This document shows positions 41,857-49,955 of a DNA stretch of 64,000 nucleotides, one piece after another. Source of the DNA: Streptomyces sp. NBC_00414 (GTDB lineage Bacteria; Actinomycetota; Actinomycetes; Streptomycetales; Streptomycetaceae); assembly GCF_036038375.1 (NCBI RefSeq), contig NZ_CP107935.1, forward strand, positions 5,704,001 to 5,768,000, in the 5' to 3' direction. A program made the translations under genes and the position numbers. How positions within the stretch are numbered: the first letter of the stretch is position 1; the number at the start of each line of letters is the position of its first letter. Below the pieces are notes generated by a model. The model did no database searches, was not told the DNA's origin, and was given only the letters and a program-made list of their open reading frames with translations.

Positions 41857-44115
41857 GTGAGCTGGCGACGAGCGCTTAAGGACACCGCGCGCTCGGGGCT
41901 CGCCGTGGAGAAGACGCGGCTCGAACCTCTCGTCGCGGTGCGCGGAGCGGTGGGGCTCGCGATCGTGATCGCGGTGAGCCTGTGGGCCTTCGGACCCGCC
42001 GCCGCCGCGAGTTCGGCGTTCGGCGCGTTCCAGGCGGCGATCGCGACCTTCCAGCGCAGCTGGCGCCCCCGCCCCGAACTGGCCCTCGCCTCCGGTACGA
42101 GTCTCGCCGTCTCCACCTTCCTCGGCTACCTCACGATCTCCCAGGAGCCGCTCTTCCTCGCACTGCTGGTGGTGTGGACGTTCGCGGCGGGGATGAGCTG
42201 GGCCGCGGGCCCGACCATCGGTCTGATCGCGTCCTCGAACGTGGCGATCATGCTGGTGACGGTCACCCTGCCGACCTCTGTCGCCCAGGCCGCGGGTCAC
42301 GCCGCCATGATGATCGTGGGCGGAGTCGTCCAGGCCGCGCTGATCGTGCTGTTCCCCGTACGCCGCTGGGGTGCCCACCGTGACGCGCTCGCCGACGCCC
42401 TGGCCGCCGAGGCGGACTACGCGCGCAGGCTGCGCCACGATCCCCTCGCGTCCTTCGACCCGCTGCCCCTGATGGAGGCCCGCAACGCGGCCGCCGTCAC
42501 ACCCCGCCAGGCCCGCCGCCGGCCCGCCGAACTGCACGGCGCCCGCGGCATCGCCGAGCGCATCCGCCCGGTCCTCGCCTCGCTCGCCGACCCGGCGATG
42601 GGAGTCCCGGCGGAGGGGCACGCCCGCGACCGCGTCCGTGAACTGCTCAATGCCGCCGGCGCCATCCTCGACGCGGCGGCCCACGCGATCCGCCGGGGCG
42701 AGCCGGTCAAGGTCCCGGCCGCGGCCCTGGCCACCTTCCGCACCCCGGACACCGGGAGCATCCTCACCGGCCGCCCCTACCGCGCGGCGTCCCGCCTCAA
42801 CACCCTCCTCCAGGACGTACTGGAAACGGCGGGCGGCAGCTCTCCCAAGAGCACTCCTGAGCCCGCTCTCAAGGGCACCCGGGCGGGAACGCCGAGTGCC
42901 CGCAGCCGCCCCACCCTCCTCGCGCTGATCCCCACCGCGCTCCAGGCCATGCGCAAGGAATTCAGCAGGGGTTCCCCGATCACCCGGCACGCCACGCGGG
43001 TGTCCGCGGTCGCCGCCGTGGGTTACGTCCTCGGCACCGCGCTGCCCCTCGGACACGGCTACTGGGCCCCGCTGACCTCGGTCATGGTCATGCGCCCGGA
43101 CTTCTCGCAGACGTACAGCCGGGCGGTGGCCCGGCTCGGCGGCACCGTCGTCGGGGTGGCCGTGGCCACGGCCGTGGTGCGGCTGGCGGACCCGGGCACG
43201 TACCTCTCCGGCACCCTGGCCGTGGTGAGTGCCGCGCTCATGTACCTACTGATGCGCACGGGCCAGTTCGCCGCCCAGGGCTGCATCGCCGCGTACGTGG
43301 TCTTCCTGCTGGGCATGGGCGGCGAACAGTGGACCCAGACCGTGCCCGAACGCGTCCTGCTCACCCTGCTCGGCGGACTGCTGGCGATGATCGCGTACGC
43401 CGTCTACCCGGCGTGGGAGACCCCGCGCCTGCGCACCCGCCTCGCGGACTGGCTTGCCGCGCAGGGCCGTTACGCCGCCGTGGTCTTCGACGCCTACGCC
43501 GACCCGGCGCTCAGGAAGGCCGCGGACGTCCGTGAGGCCCTGCTCACCGCGCGCACCGCCCGCGCGGCCTGGCACACGGCCGTGGCCCGCGCCACCGCCG
43601 AACCGGTCCGCCACCGGGGACTGTCCCGGACCGCGGCCGACGACGCCGAGGACGCGCTCGCCCAACTCGGCCGCGTCGCCATGCTCCTGGAGGCCCACCT
43701 GCCGGAACGCGGCGCGACCCCGGTCCCGGCAGCCGCCGGCTTCGCCGAGGCCCTGCGCGACTCCACCCAGCAGGGCGCCAAGGCCATCCGCGAGCGCCGG
43801 GTCCCGACCTGGGACGCGGTACGGGCCGCACTGGACGCCTGGGAGACGCAGAGGGCGGGGGAAGGGGGGAGGGCGGCGGAGACGGAGGCAGAAGTGGAGG
43901 CGGAGGCACCTTCCATCTCTGCCGCTGCCCCCGCTGACCCCGCTGCCCCCTCCACCCCGGACAACGACAAGTTCGTACGTGACGCGGCGCGCCTTGTCCT
44001 CGACGCCCTCATCGAGCTGTCCGAGGCTCTCGACACCGCCGTACCGCCCATGACGCTCGACGGGACGGCGGCGGTCGAGAAGACGGCCGGGGTCAGGAAC
44101 CCAGACTCGCCGTAG
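41857..44115 (+). CDS. FUSC-family membrane transporter
   Basis: A 752-residue protein with two sets of hydrophobic helices (about 25-170 and 385-520), each followed by a soluble helical region, as in FUSC/aromatic acid exporter proteins. The second half holds the FUSC_2-like core. The C-terminal tail (about 665-720) is Glu/Ala/Pro-rich. The GTG at 41857 follows TACGCT by six bases, so the transcript may be leaderless. The 3' end overlaps the convergent lipoprotein gene by 23 bp. Confidence 0.85.
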   Translation: MSWRRALKDTARSGLAVEKTRLEPLVAVRGAVGLAIVIAVSLWAFGPAAAASSAFGAFQAAIATFQRSWRPRPELALASGTSLAVSTFLGYLTISQEPLFLALLVVWTFAAGMSWAAGPTIGLIASSNVAIMLVTVTLPTSVAQAAGHAAMMIVGGVVQAALIVLFPVRRWGAHRDALADALAAEADYARRLRHDPLASFDPLPLMEARNAAAVTPRQARRRPAELHGARGIAERIRPVLASLADPAMGVPAEGHARDRVRELLNAAGAILDAAAHAIRRGEPVKVPAAALATFRTPDTGSILTGRPYRAASRLNTLLQDVLETAGGSSPKSTPEPALKGTRAGTPSARSRPTLLALIPTALQAMRKEFSRGSPITRHATRVSAVAAVGYVLGTALPLGHGYWAPLTSVMVMRPDFSQTYSRAVARLGGTVVGVAVATAVVRLADPGTYLSGTLAVVSAALMYLLMRTGQFAAQGCIAAYVVFLLGMGGEQWTQTVPERVLLTLLGGLLAMIAYAVYPAWETPRLRTRLADWLAAQGRYAAVVFDAYADPALRKAADVREALLTARTARAAWHTAVARATAEPVRHRGLSRTAADDAEDALAQLGRVAMLLEAHLPERGATPVPAAAGFAEALRDSTQQGAKAIRERRVPTWDAVRAALDAWETQRAGEGGRAAETEAEVEAEAPSISAAAPADPAAPSTPDNDKFVRDAARLVLDALIELSEALDTAVPPMTLDGTAAVEKTAGVRNPDSP

Positions 44116-44602
44116 GCAGTCCGGGCGGCAGGCCCTCGCCCTCGGACCGGGTGTACGTCTCCGAGCCGAAACCCTCCCAGGTGACCTTCAGGGTCGTGGA
44201 GTCGACGGAGTCCACCATGCCCTCGGCCCGGTCCTTGTTCCCGTCGGTGCACTTCAGCGCGATCATCCGCATGCCCGAGGTCTTGCCCGCGGTGCCGCTG
44301 CAGATGGAGCCGCTCGTCGAGAACAGGCCGGCCTCCTTGCCGGTGATCACCAGCGCCACGGCCTTGCCGCCCTTGGTGGTCAGCCAGTTGCCGTCCAGCC
44401 CGTCGGCCTCGGCCGTGCTGTCGCCCGAGCCGCCGCCGGTGTCCGCGGAGGCGGTGGGTGCCGTGCTCGTGCCGGACGGGGAGTCCTTGTCGCCGTCCCC
44501 GCCGTCACCACTGCAGCCTGTCGTCAGGACGAGCGTGGCCGCCAGTCCTGCCGCCGCGGCCGTGATCCGCGCGTGCCTGCGTGAGAAGGTCGGCGAAGTC
44601 AC
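44093..44602 (-). CDS. Secreted lipoprotein, unknown function
   Basis: A 169-residue protein with a twin-Arg-like basic start (SRRHAR), a hydrophobic core and lipobox TTGC. A Gly/Asp/Ser/Thr linker is followed by a small beta-rich domain with two Cys. GGAGG is five bases before the GTG, which fixes this start over longer frames. Confidence 0.82.
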   Translation of the reverse strand: MTSPTFSRRHARITAAAAGLAATLVLTTGCSGDGGDGDKDSPSGTSTAPTASADTGGGSGDSTAEADGLDGNWLTTKGGKAVALVITGKEAGLFSTSGSICSGTAGKTSGMRMIALKCTDGNKDRAEGMVDSVDSTTLKVTWEGFGSETYTRSEGEGLPPGLPTASLGS

Positions 44603-44693
44603 TGAAGCCTCCAGGGTGTGGCCGGACTGGTCGAATCGCAGCAAGTTACCAGCAGTACGTGGGTTCGCCGGCTGCGGGCCGGTGGGGGCGGAC

Positions 44694-44744
44694 CGCGCCG
44701 TTCCCCGCGCCCCCACTCACCCCGGGGGCGCGGGGAACGGCGCG
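44694..44744. repeat. Streptomyces intergenic hairpin repeat (21-bp stem)
   Basis: Perfect arms 44694-44714 and 44724-44744 contain CCCCGCGCCCC and GGGGCGCGGGG. Shorter relatives are at 44800-44822, 58217-58240 and 62340-62360. It probably acts as a transcription terminator. Confidence 0.75.
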
Positions 44745-44894
44745 CTCGGCCCGGACGGGCCCGCCCCCAGAACCCAGCCGCAACCCCCACCCACCCAGGG
44801 GCGCGGGGAACTGCGCGGCCAGCCCCCACCGGCCCGCAGCCGAGGTCGACCCCCGCCAGAGCCCCGCCGAAGACCTCGCCAGAGCCCCCACCCC

Positions 44895-45200
44895 CTACCA
44901 GGAAGACTTCCGAACCCCCGGCAGGAAGCCTCGATGCGCCTGCTCCCGCAGATTCACCCGGGAAAGCCCGAACGCCCGCAAATACCCCCGTGGACGCCCG
45001 TCCACACTGTCCCGATTGCGCACCCGCACACCACTCGCGTCCCGCGGCTGCCGCCTCAACTCCCGCCCGGCGGCCAGCCGTTCCTCCTCCGTCGAGGACG
45101 GCCGGCGCACGATCTCCTTGAGCTCGGCCCGCCGCAGGGCGTACCGCGCCACGATCTCCCGCCGCGCCTCGTTCTTCGCGATCTTGCTCTTCTTCGCCAT
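44895..45200 (-). CDS. rpsN: 30S ribosomal protein S14, zinc-independent paralogue
   Basis: A 101-residue S14 that lacks the CxxC zinc ligands, the long C-minus form. MAKKSKIAKNEARREIV at the start and GLSRVNLREQAHRGFLPG at the end are typical. Its ATG overlaps the L28 stop (TGATG). In Streptomyces such paralogues replace zinc-containing ribosomal proteins under zinc shortage, under Zur control. Confidence 0.95.
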   Translation of the reverse strand: MAKKSKIAKNEARREIVARYALRRAELKEIVRRPSSTEEERLAAGRELRRQPRDASGVRVRNRDSVDGRPRGYLRAFGLSRVNLREQAHRGFLPGVRKSSW

Positions 45201-45436
45201 CAGACCCTCACCCCACGGGCCCGGATCCGGGACACGGCCGCTTCGACGCCGATGACGTCGACCGTCTTGATGCCCTTGGTGCTCAGCCTCAGCCGTACGT
45301 ACCGGCCCTCACCCGGCAGCCAGTAGCGCTTGCTCTGGATGTTGGGGTCGAAGCGGCGCGAGGTGCGCCGGTGCGAGTGGGAGATGGAGTTGCCGAAACC
45401 CGGCCGGGTCCCGGTCAGCATGCAGTGTGCGGACAT
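45200..45436 (-). CDS. rpmB: 50S ribosomal protein L28
   Basis: A 78-residue L28 with the ISHSHRRTSRR motif. Only one Cys (Cys5) remains of the CxxC pairs found in zinc-binding L28, so it is the zinc-free form. First gene of the leftward pair with S14, divergent from L33 across the Zur-type region. Confidence 0.95.
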   Translation of the reverse strand: MSAHCMLTGTRPGFGNSISHSHRRTSRRFDPNIQSKRYWLPGEGRYVRLRLSTKGIKTVDVIGVEAAVSRIRARGVRV

Positions 45437-45478
45437 GGTGAGTGACGTACCTCTCTCGATCTCTTCCCGTTCCAGTTA

Positions 45479-45506
45479 TTGGTAATGGGATTCGTTTTCA
45501 TATACT
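45479..45506 (+). promoter_or_regulatory. Promoter of rpmG with Zur-box-like sequence
   Basis: TTGGTA (45479-45484), 16 bp, TATACT (45501-45506), then the ATG six bases later: probably a leaderless transcript. TGGGATTCGTTTTCA (45486-45500) resembles a Zur box, with one arm good (TTTTCA) and the other weak. It lies between two operons of zinc-free ribosomal proteins. Confidence 0.55.
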
Positions 45507-45512
45507 AGCCAC

Positions 45513-45677
45513 ATGGCACGCAACGAACTCCGCCCGGTCGTCAAACTCCGGTCCACGGCCGGGACCGGCTACACCTACGTCACCCGCAAGAACCGCCGCA
45601 ACGACCCCGACCGGCTGACCCTGCGCAAGTACGACCCGGTCGCAGGCCGCCACATCGACTTCCGAGAGGAGCGCTGA
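45513..45677 (+). CDS. rpmG: 50S ribosomal protein L33
   Basis: A 54-residue L33 beginning MARNELRPVVKLRSTAGTG and ending in HIDFREER. It has no cysteines, so it is the zinc-free form. The transcript is probably leaderless. The L31 type B gene starts 5 bp after its stop. Confidence 0.95.
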   Translation: MARNELRPVVKLRSTAGTGYTYVTRKNRRNDPDRLTLRKYDPVAGRHIDFREER

Positions 45678-45682
45678 GCGTC

Positions 45683-45997
45683 ATGCGCGAGGGAATCCAT
45701 CCGGCGTACGGGCCCGTCGTCTTCCGGGACCGGGCCGCGAACCACGCCTTCCTGACCGGCTCGACCATGACGAGCGGGAAGACGATCGAGTGGGAGGACG
45801 GCAACACCTACCCGGTCGTCGACGTCGAGATCTCGAACGTGAGCCACCCCTTCTACACGGGGACGGCCCGCGTGATGGACACGGCCGGCCGAGTGGAGCG
45901 CTTCGAGCGCCGCTTCGGCAGCCGTGACGCCAGCCGTGACGCCAGGCGGGACACCGGGCGTGACGAGGCCGGGGCCGACAAGAGCGGGGAGCGCTGA
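45683..45997 (+). CDS. rpmE2: 50S ribosomal protein L31 type B
   Basis: A 104-residue protein: MREGIHPAYGPVVFRD at the start, HPFYTGTARVMDTAGRVERF in the middle and no CxxC, the type B form. A charged tail with three SRDA/RDxxRD-like repeats (about 78-100) exceeds the usual length of about 85. TGATG overlap with the next gene. Confidence 0.95.
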   Translation: MREGIHPAYGPVVFRDRAANHAFLTGSTMTSGKTIEWEDGNTYPVVDVEISNVSHPFYTGTARVMDTAGRVERFERRFGSRDASRDARRDTGRDEAGADKSGER

Positions 45998-47205
45998 TGC
46001 TGTCCGTCGCCGTCGTCGGCGGACTGCACGCCGATGCGCGCAGGCAGGCGGTGGAGCGGCTGCTCGCCGACGTACCGGGCGCGGTGGCGCTGCACCACGA
46101 CCTCGCCACGGCCGCCAAGGGCACCGTGGTCCGCACCGTCCGCGACCGCACCGGCATCGTCTCGGCCGGTGAGGCACCGCTGGTCAACGACTGCGCCTGC
46201 TGCGCCCTGCGCGAGGACCTGGTCCCGGAGCTGGAGCGGCTCGCGGCGGACGGCCTGACCCACCTCGCGATCGTCGAGCTCTGGGACTCGGTCGAGCCGA
46301 AGGCGATGGCCGAGGTGGTCGCGAGCGCGGGACTGCGGCTCACGGGCGTCATCACCGCGGTCGACCCCGCGCTGGTGCTCCCGTACCTCGCCAACGGCGA
46401 CGACCTCGCCGACGCGGGCCTCGCCGCGGCCGTGACCGACCAGCGCACCGTCGCCGACACCTTCGCCCGCCAGCTGGAGTACGCCCCGGTGCTGGCCCTC
46501 GCCGCCTCGGAGGACGCGGACGACGAGGACCGGGCCCTGCTGGCCCAACTCCACCCGACCGCCCACAAGGTGCTGATCCTGCCTACCGTGGGCCCACAAG
46601 CCACTGACCCACAAGCCGCAGTCGCGGAACCGGCGGGTGCGGAACCGGTGGCCGCGGAGCCCGCGCGCTCCGCGCTGGCCGCCGCCGCGCTCGCCGGGTT
46701 CGACGTGGAGGCCGCCGCCGCTGCCCAGCATCCGGCCTGCGCGCTGCTGCCGGCCGAGGCGGACGAGTGCGGGGTCGCCACGCTCGTATGGCACCGGTGC
46801 CGGCCGTTCCACCCGGAGCGGCTCTACGCGGCGCTGGAGGATCTGGCCTGCGCGGCGGCGCGCAGTCGCGGCCGGTTCTGGCTCGCGGACCGGCCGGACA
46901 CCCTGCTGCACTGGGACGCGGCCGGCGGCGCCCTGTGTGTGGAGGGCGCCGGACCCTGGATGGCGTCCCTGCCCGACGCGGCCTGGGACCTGGTGCCCCC
47001 GGTGCGCCGGGCCGCCGCCGCTCTGGACTGGCACCCGGAGCACGGCGACCGCTGCCAGCACCTCGTCTTCACCTCGCCCGGCCGGGACCGCGACGGGCTC
47101 GAACTGCTCCTGGAGTCCTGCCTGCTGACCGACGCGGAGTTCGCCGCGGGGCGCACCGCGTGGAAGCGGCTCCCGCCCGCCTTCGACATCCTCCTGGAGG
47201 TCTGA
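45997..47205 (+). CDS. CobW/COG0523-family protein with lost P-loop
   Basis: A 402-residue member of the zinc-handling COG0523 group. The metal motif is present as CACC (about 66-69, NDCACCALRED) and the C-terminal CobW_C domain is intact. The N-terminal GTP-binding P-loop is replaced by VAVVGGLHADARRQ, without the GxxGxGK pattern. Co-transcription with zinc-free ribosomal proteins points to zinc starvation response. With no P-loop it may act as a metal carrier, not a GTPase, which is an inference. Confidence 0.85.
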   Translation: MLSVAVVGGLHADARRQAVERLLADVPGAVALHHDLATAAKGTVVRTVRDRTGIVSAGEAPLVNDCACCALREDLVPELERLAADGLTHLAIVELWDSVEPKAMAEVVASAGLRLTGVITAVDPALVLPYLANGDDLADAGLAAAVTDQRTVADTFARQLEYAPVLALAASEDADDEDRALLAQLHPTAHKVLILPTVGPQATDPQAAVAEPAGAEPVAAEPARSALAAAALAGFDVEAAAAAQHPACALLPAEADECGVATLVWHRCRPFHPERLYAALEDLACAAARSRGRFWLADRPDTLLHWDAAGGALCVEGAGPWMASLPDAAWDLVPPVRRAAAALDWHPEHGDRCQHLVFTSPGRDRDGLELLLESCLLTDAEFAAGRTAWKRLPPAFDILLEV

Positions 47206-47208
47206 CCC

Positions 47209-47475
47209 ATGGCACGTACGGCACCTGCGGCGCGTACCGCACGTACGGCACGTGACTCCGGCCGCAAGCCGGTGCCCCGTCCCAACCCACTGGATGCGGC
47301 GAAGATCACGTACATCGACTACAAGGACACGGACCTGTTGAGGCGGTTCATCTCCGACCGCGGAAAGATTCGCAGTCGCAGGGTCACCCGGGTGTCCGCG
47401 CGGCAGCAGCGCCGGCTGGCCCGTGCGATCAAGAACGCCCGTGAGATGGCCCTGCTGCCCTACGCGTCGCGGTAG
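47209..47475 (+). CDS. rpsR: 30S ribosomal protein S18 paralogue
   Basis: An 88-residue S18 with ITYIDYKDTDLLRRFISDRG and SRRVTRVSARQQRRLARAIK. The N-terminal 20 residues are low-complexity Ala/Arg/Thr. No cysteines. Last gene of the rightward Zur-type operon, followed by a strong terminator. Confidence 0.95.
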   Translation: MARTAPAARTARTARDSGRKPVPRPNPLDAAKITYIDYKDTDLLRRFISDRGKIRSRRVTRVSARQQRRLARAIKNAREMALLPYASR

Positions 47476-47580
47476 TCCCGGCCGCCACAGCGGCTTCGAC
47501 AGGCCCCGGCAACCCCCGGTTTCCCAGGTCTCCCAAGGTCTCTGCGGCCTCCAGGGCCCCGTCGGCCCCTGCCTACCCGA

Positions 47581-47623
47581 CGGCCCCGCCCCGCCCGTTC
47601 ATTCATCGGGCGGGGCGGGGCCG
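47581..47623 (+). terminator. Rho-independent terminator after rpsR
   Basis: CGGCCCCGCCCCGCCCG (47581-47597) and its exact complement (47607-47623) form a 17-bp stem with a 9-base loop, followed by TTT. Confidence 0.85.
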
Positions 47624-47730
47624 TTTCGGAACAGGAAGGGCCCGGTGTGCGTCTCTTCCATGAACAGGGCTCGGAGTTGGAACGATTCGGGCTTCGCGAC
47701 CGTCAAACCTGTAACCAGGAGAACACCCCC

Positions 47731-47759
47731 CGTGCACGTGCATCTGCCCATGCATCTGC
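47731..47759 (+). promoter_or_regulatory. 29-bp motif upstream of DUF397 gene, shared with HATPase gene
   Basis: Contains CGTGCACGTGCATCTGCCC then TGCATCTGC. The same 29 bp with one change occur inverted at 48777-48805. Each copy is about 80 bp upstream of a start codon, so both genes probably answer to the same regulator. Confidence 0.75.
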
Positions 47760-47840
47760 ATGTGAAGACAGCTATGATCCGGGGCAGTTGACCACTGCAT
47801 CAATGGCAACAGACGCCAATGCACCACCGGGGAGCGACCT

Positions 47841-48083
47841 GTGGACCACGACGTGTACAACGGCATGGCTGCCACGGAGCTGCACGAGGCGGCCTGGCAG
47901 AAGAGCAGGCACAGCAACTCGCAGGGGTCCTGCGTGGAGTTCGCCCGGCTGCCGGGCGGCGAAGTGGCCGTGCGCAACTCGCGCTTCCCCGACGGCCCGG
48001 CTCTCGTATACACACGCGCGGAGATCGAGGCCATGCTTCTGGGCGTCAAGGACGGCGAGTTCGACCATCTGATCGCGGGCTGA
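47841..48083 (+). CDS. DUF397 domain protein
   Basis: An 80-residue DUF397 protein (AWQKSRHSNSQGSCVEFA, VAVRNSRFPDGPALVYT). In Streptomyces these small proteins pair with XRE-DUF5753 regulators and HATPase kinases (the bldB/whiJ-type groups) and act like antidotes to them. GTG start with GGAG upstream. Convergent with the HATPase gene. Confidence 0.92.
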   Translation: MDHDVYNGMAATELHEAAWQKSRHSNSQGSCVEFARLPGGEVAVRNSRFPDGPALVYTRAEIEAMLLGVKDGEFDHLIAG

Positions 48084-48176
48084 CGGCCGGAAACGTCCGG
48101 GCGGCCCGGGGTGCGAGCGGGCGATCGGCGCGTCCCGCGGGCCCCGTGGGACCCTCGGACGCGTAACGCGCGTAGA

Positions 48177-48203
48177 ACCGCGGCGCGAAAAAAGCGCCGC
48201 GGT
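48177..48203. terminator. Bidirectional terminator between DUF397 and HATPase genes
   Basis: ACCGCGGCGC (48177-48186) and GCGCCGCGGT (48194-48203) around GAAAAAA, between two convergent stop codons. Confidence 0.75.
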
Positions 48204-48206
48204 CCG

Positions 48207-48704
48207 TCACGCGGAGGGGCCCAGCCGGAACAGGGCCCACACGACCTTGCCGTTGAGCGTGCCGGCCAGCGGGTGCCATCCCCAGCTGTCGGCGAAGGAC
48301 TCGACCAGGAACAGGCCGCGCCCCGACTCCGCCGAGAAGTCGTCGGAGTCGCCCGCGACCGGGCTGTCGTGACTGGGGTCGCGCACCGCGCACACGACTC
48401 TCTCGGTCCACCGCATCAGGTGCAGCCGCACGGGCGGGTCCTGGTCGGCCGAGCGAGGGGTGTCCGCGGGCAGCGCGTGCCGCAGTGCGTTGGTGACGAG
48501 TTCCGAGACCACCAGACAGACGTCGTCGAAGCGGTTGCCCACGTCCCACTGGTCCAGCGTGCGGCGGGTGAACTGCCGTGCGTCGCGCACCGCTTCGTAA
48601 CGGGGCGGGAGGGCGCAGGAGGCGGCGTTGGACACGGCGGCCGGGTCCAGTGGCGGAAGCCCCTGTCGTAACGGCTCCAGCATGGTCGATCCATTCGTCC
48701 CCAT
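48207..48704 (-). CDS. HATPase-fold kinase (RsbW-like)
   Basis: A 165-residue single-domain ATPase with N-box SELVTNALRHA, G1 around VRDPSHDSP and G2 SGRGLFLVESFADSWG. Anti-sigma factor kinases of this type phosphorylate anti-anti-sigma proteins. No sigma or anti-anti-sigma gene is adjacent. The ATG at 48704 with GGGAG upstream is chosen over ATG 48683. Confidence 0.88.
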   Translation of the reverse strand: MGTNGSTMLEPLRQGLPPLDPAAVSNAASCALPPRYEAVRDARQFTRRTLDQWDVGNRFDDVCLVVSELVTNALRHALPADTPRSADQDPPVRLHLMRWTERVVCAVRDPSHDSPVAGDSDDFSAESGRGLFLVESFADSWGWHPLAGTLNGKVVWALFRLGPSA

Positions 48705-48776
48705 GCGAGGCACTCCCGGGGTTCGCGGTCGTTGCGATGCAGCGGTGGCGCGAGACCATCGTTCCGCCTGCGTTCG

Positions 48777-48805
48777 GCAGATGCAAGGGCAGATGCACGT
48801 GCACG
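48777..48805 (-). promoter_or_regulatory. 29-bp motif upstream of HATPase gene
   Basis: Inverted copy of 47731-47759 with one mismatch (T for A in the centre). The rest of 48705-49012 contains no gene; it is the promoter region of the divergent HATPase and XRE genes. Confidence 0.75.
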
Positions 48806-49012
48806 CGCCCGAATTGGACCTTCCCATACCGCTTCTTGGTGCTTTTTTCCGCCACCGGACCCCCACATTTCTCGGTCTGGCTTGTCTTCTCCTTGTCGTT
48901 TCCTGTGTAACTCCCTTGAAAGCTTGCCGTTTCTGTAACCGAACGAGTACTGCTTGAAGTGTTTTAGTGGCAGACTGCGGCCCTTGAAGACGGGTTGGGG
49001 AGGCTGGCGAAC

Positions 49013-49873
49013 GTGAGCGCGCAGGAGTCGGGATCGGTGGTACGGCGCATGCTGCTCGGCTCACATCTGAGGCGGCTGCGCGAATCGCGTGGGATCACCC
49101 GGGAGAAGGCCGGCTACTCGATCCGAGCCTCCGAATCGAAGATCAGCCGTATGGAGTTGGGCCGGGTGAGCTTCAAGACGAGGGATGTCGAGGATCTGCT
49201 GACGCTCTACGGGATCGCCGACGAGGCGGAGCGCAAGTCACTGCTCTCGCTCGCCAAGGAGGCCAATGTCGCGGGCTGGTGGCACAGTTACTCGGACGTC
49301 CTGCCCAGCTGGTTCCCGACCTATGTCGGCCTGGAGGGCGCCGCGGCCCTGATCCGGTCGTACGAAGTGCAGTTCGTGCACGGCCTGTTGCAGACCGAGG
49401 CGTACGCGCACGCGGTCGTCACCCGTGGCATGAGAGGCGCGAGCGGAGCCGACATCGAACGGCGCGTCGCGCTGCGCCTGGAGCGTCAGAAGTACCTCGT
49501 GTCGGAGAGCGCGCCCGAGTTCCACGTGGTGCTGGACGAGGCGGCGCTGCGGCGGCCGTACGGCGACCGGAGCGTGATGCGCGGTCAGCTCCAGCACCTC
49601 ATCGACATCTCCCAGCGCCCCAACGTGCGGCTCCAGATCATGCCGTTCAGCTTCGGCGGGCACGCGGGGGAGAGCGGCGCCTTCACGGTGCTCAGCTTCC
49701 CCGAGTCCGATCTGTCCGACGTGGTCTACCTGGAACAGCTCACCAGTGCGCTGTATCTGGACAAGCGTGAGGACGTCGCCCAGTACGAGAAGGCGATGAA
49801 GGAGCTCCAGCAGGACAGTCCGGGCCCCGACGAGAGCCGCGATTTGCTCAGAGGACTGCTCCAACTCAGTTGA
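49013..49873 (+). CDS. XRE-family regulator with DUF5753
   Basis: A 286-residue protein. The helix-turn-helix is at about 12-65 (LRRLRESRGITREKAGYSIRASESKISRME region) and DUF5753 follows at about 95-280. Regulators of this family are found next to DUF397 genes and often control them, which makes it the best candidate to bind the 29-bp motif. The GTG at 49013 has GGAGG nine bases upstream. Confidence 0.92.
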   Translation: MSAQESGSVVRRMLLGSHLRRLRESRGITREKAGYSIRASESKISRMELGRVSFKTRDVEDLLTLYGIADEAERKSLLSLAKEANVAGWWHSYSDVLPSWFPTYVGLEGAAALIRSYEVQFVHGLLQTEAYAHAVVTRGMRGASGADIERRVALRLERQKYLVSESAPEFHVVLDEAALRRPYGDRSVMRGQLQHLIDISQRPNVRLQIMPFSFGGHAGESGAFTVLSFPESDLSDVVYLEQLTSALYLDKREDVAQYEKAMKELQQDSPGPDESRDLLRGLLQLS

Positions 49874-49955
49874 AACACCCGTACGATGACATGTGATCAG
49901 ACCGTGAAGATGCATGGGCTGTTGCCTCGGGCAGCAAGGGATTGAGGGATCACAC

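Larger units (their letters stand above)
47476..47840. other. Intergenic region with terminator and regulatory motif
   Basis: 365 bp without a gene. It holds the 17-bp terminator at 47581-47623, the motif at 47731-47759 shared with the HATPase gene, and a possible -10 TATGAT at about 47774 before the DUF397 gene. Confidence 0.6.
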
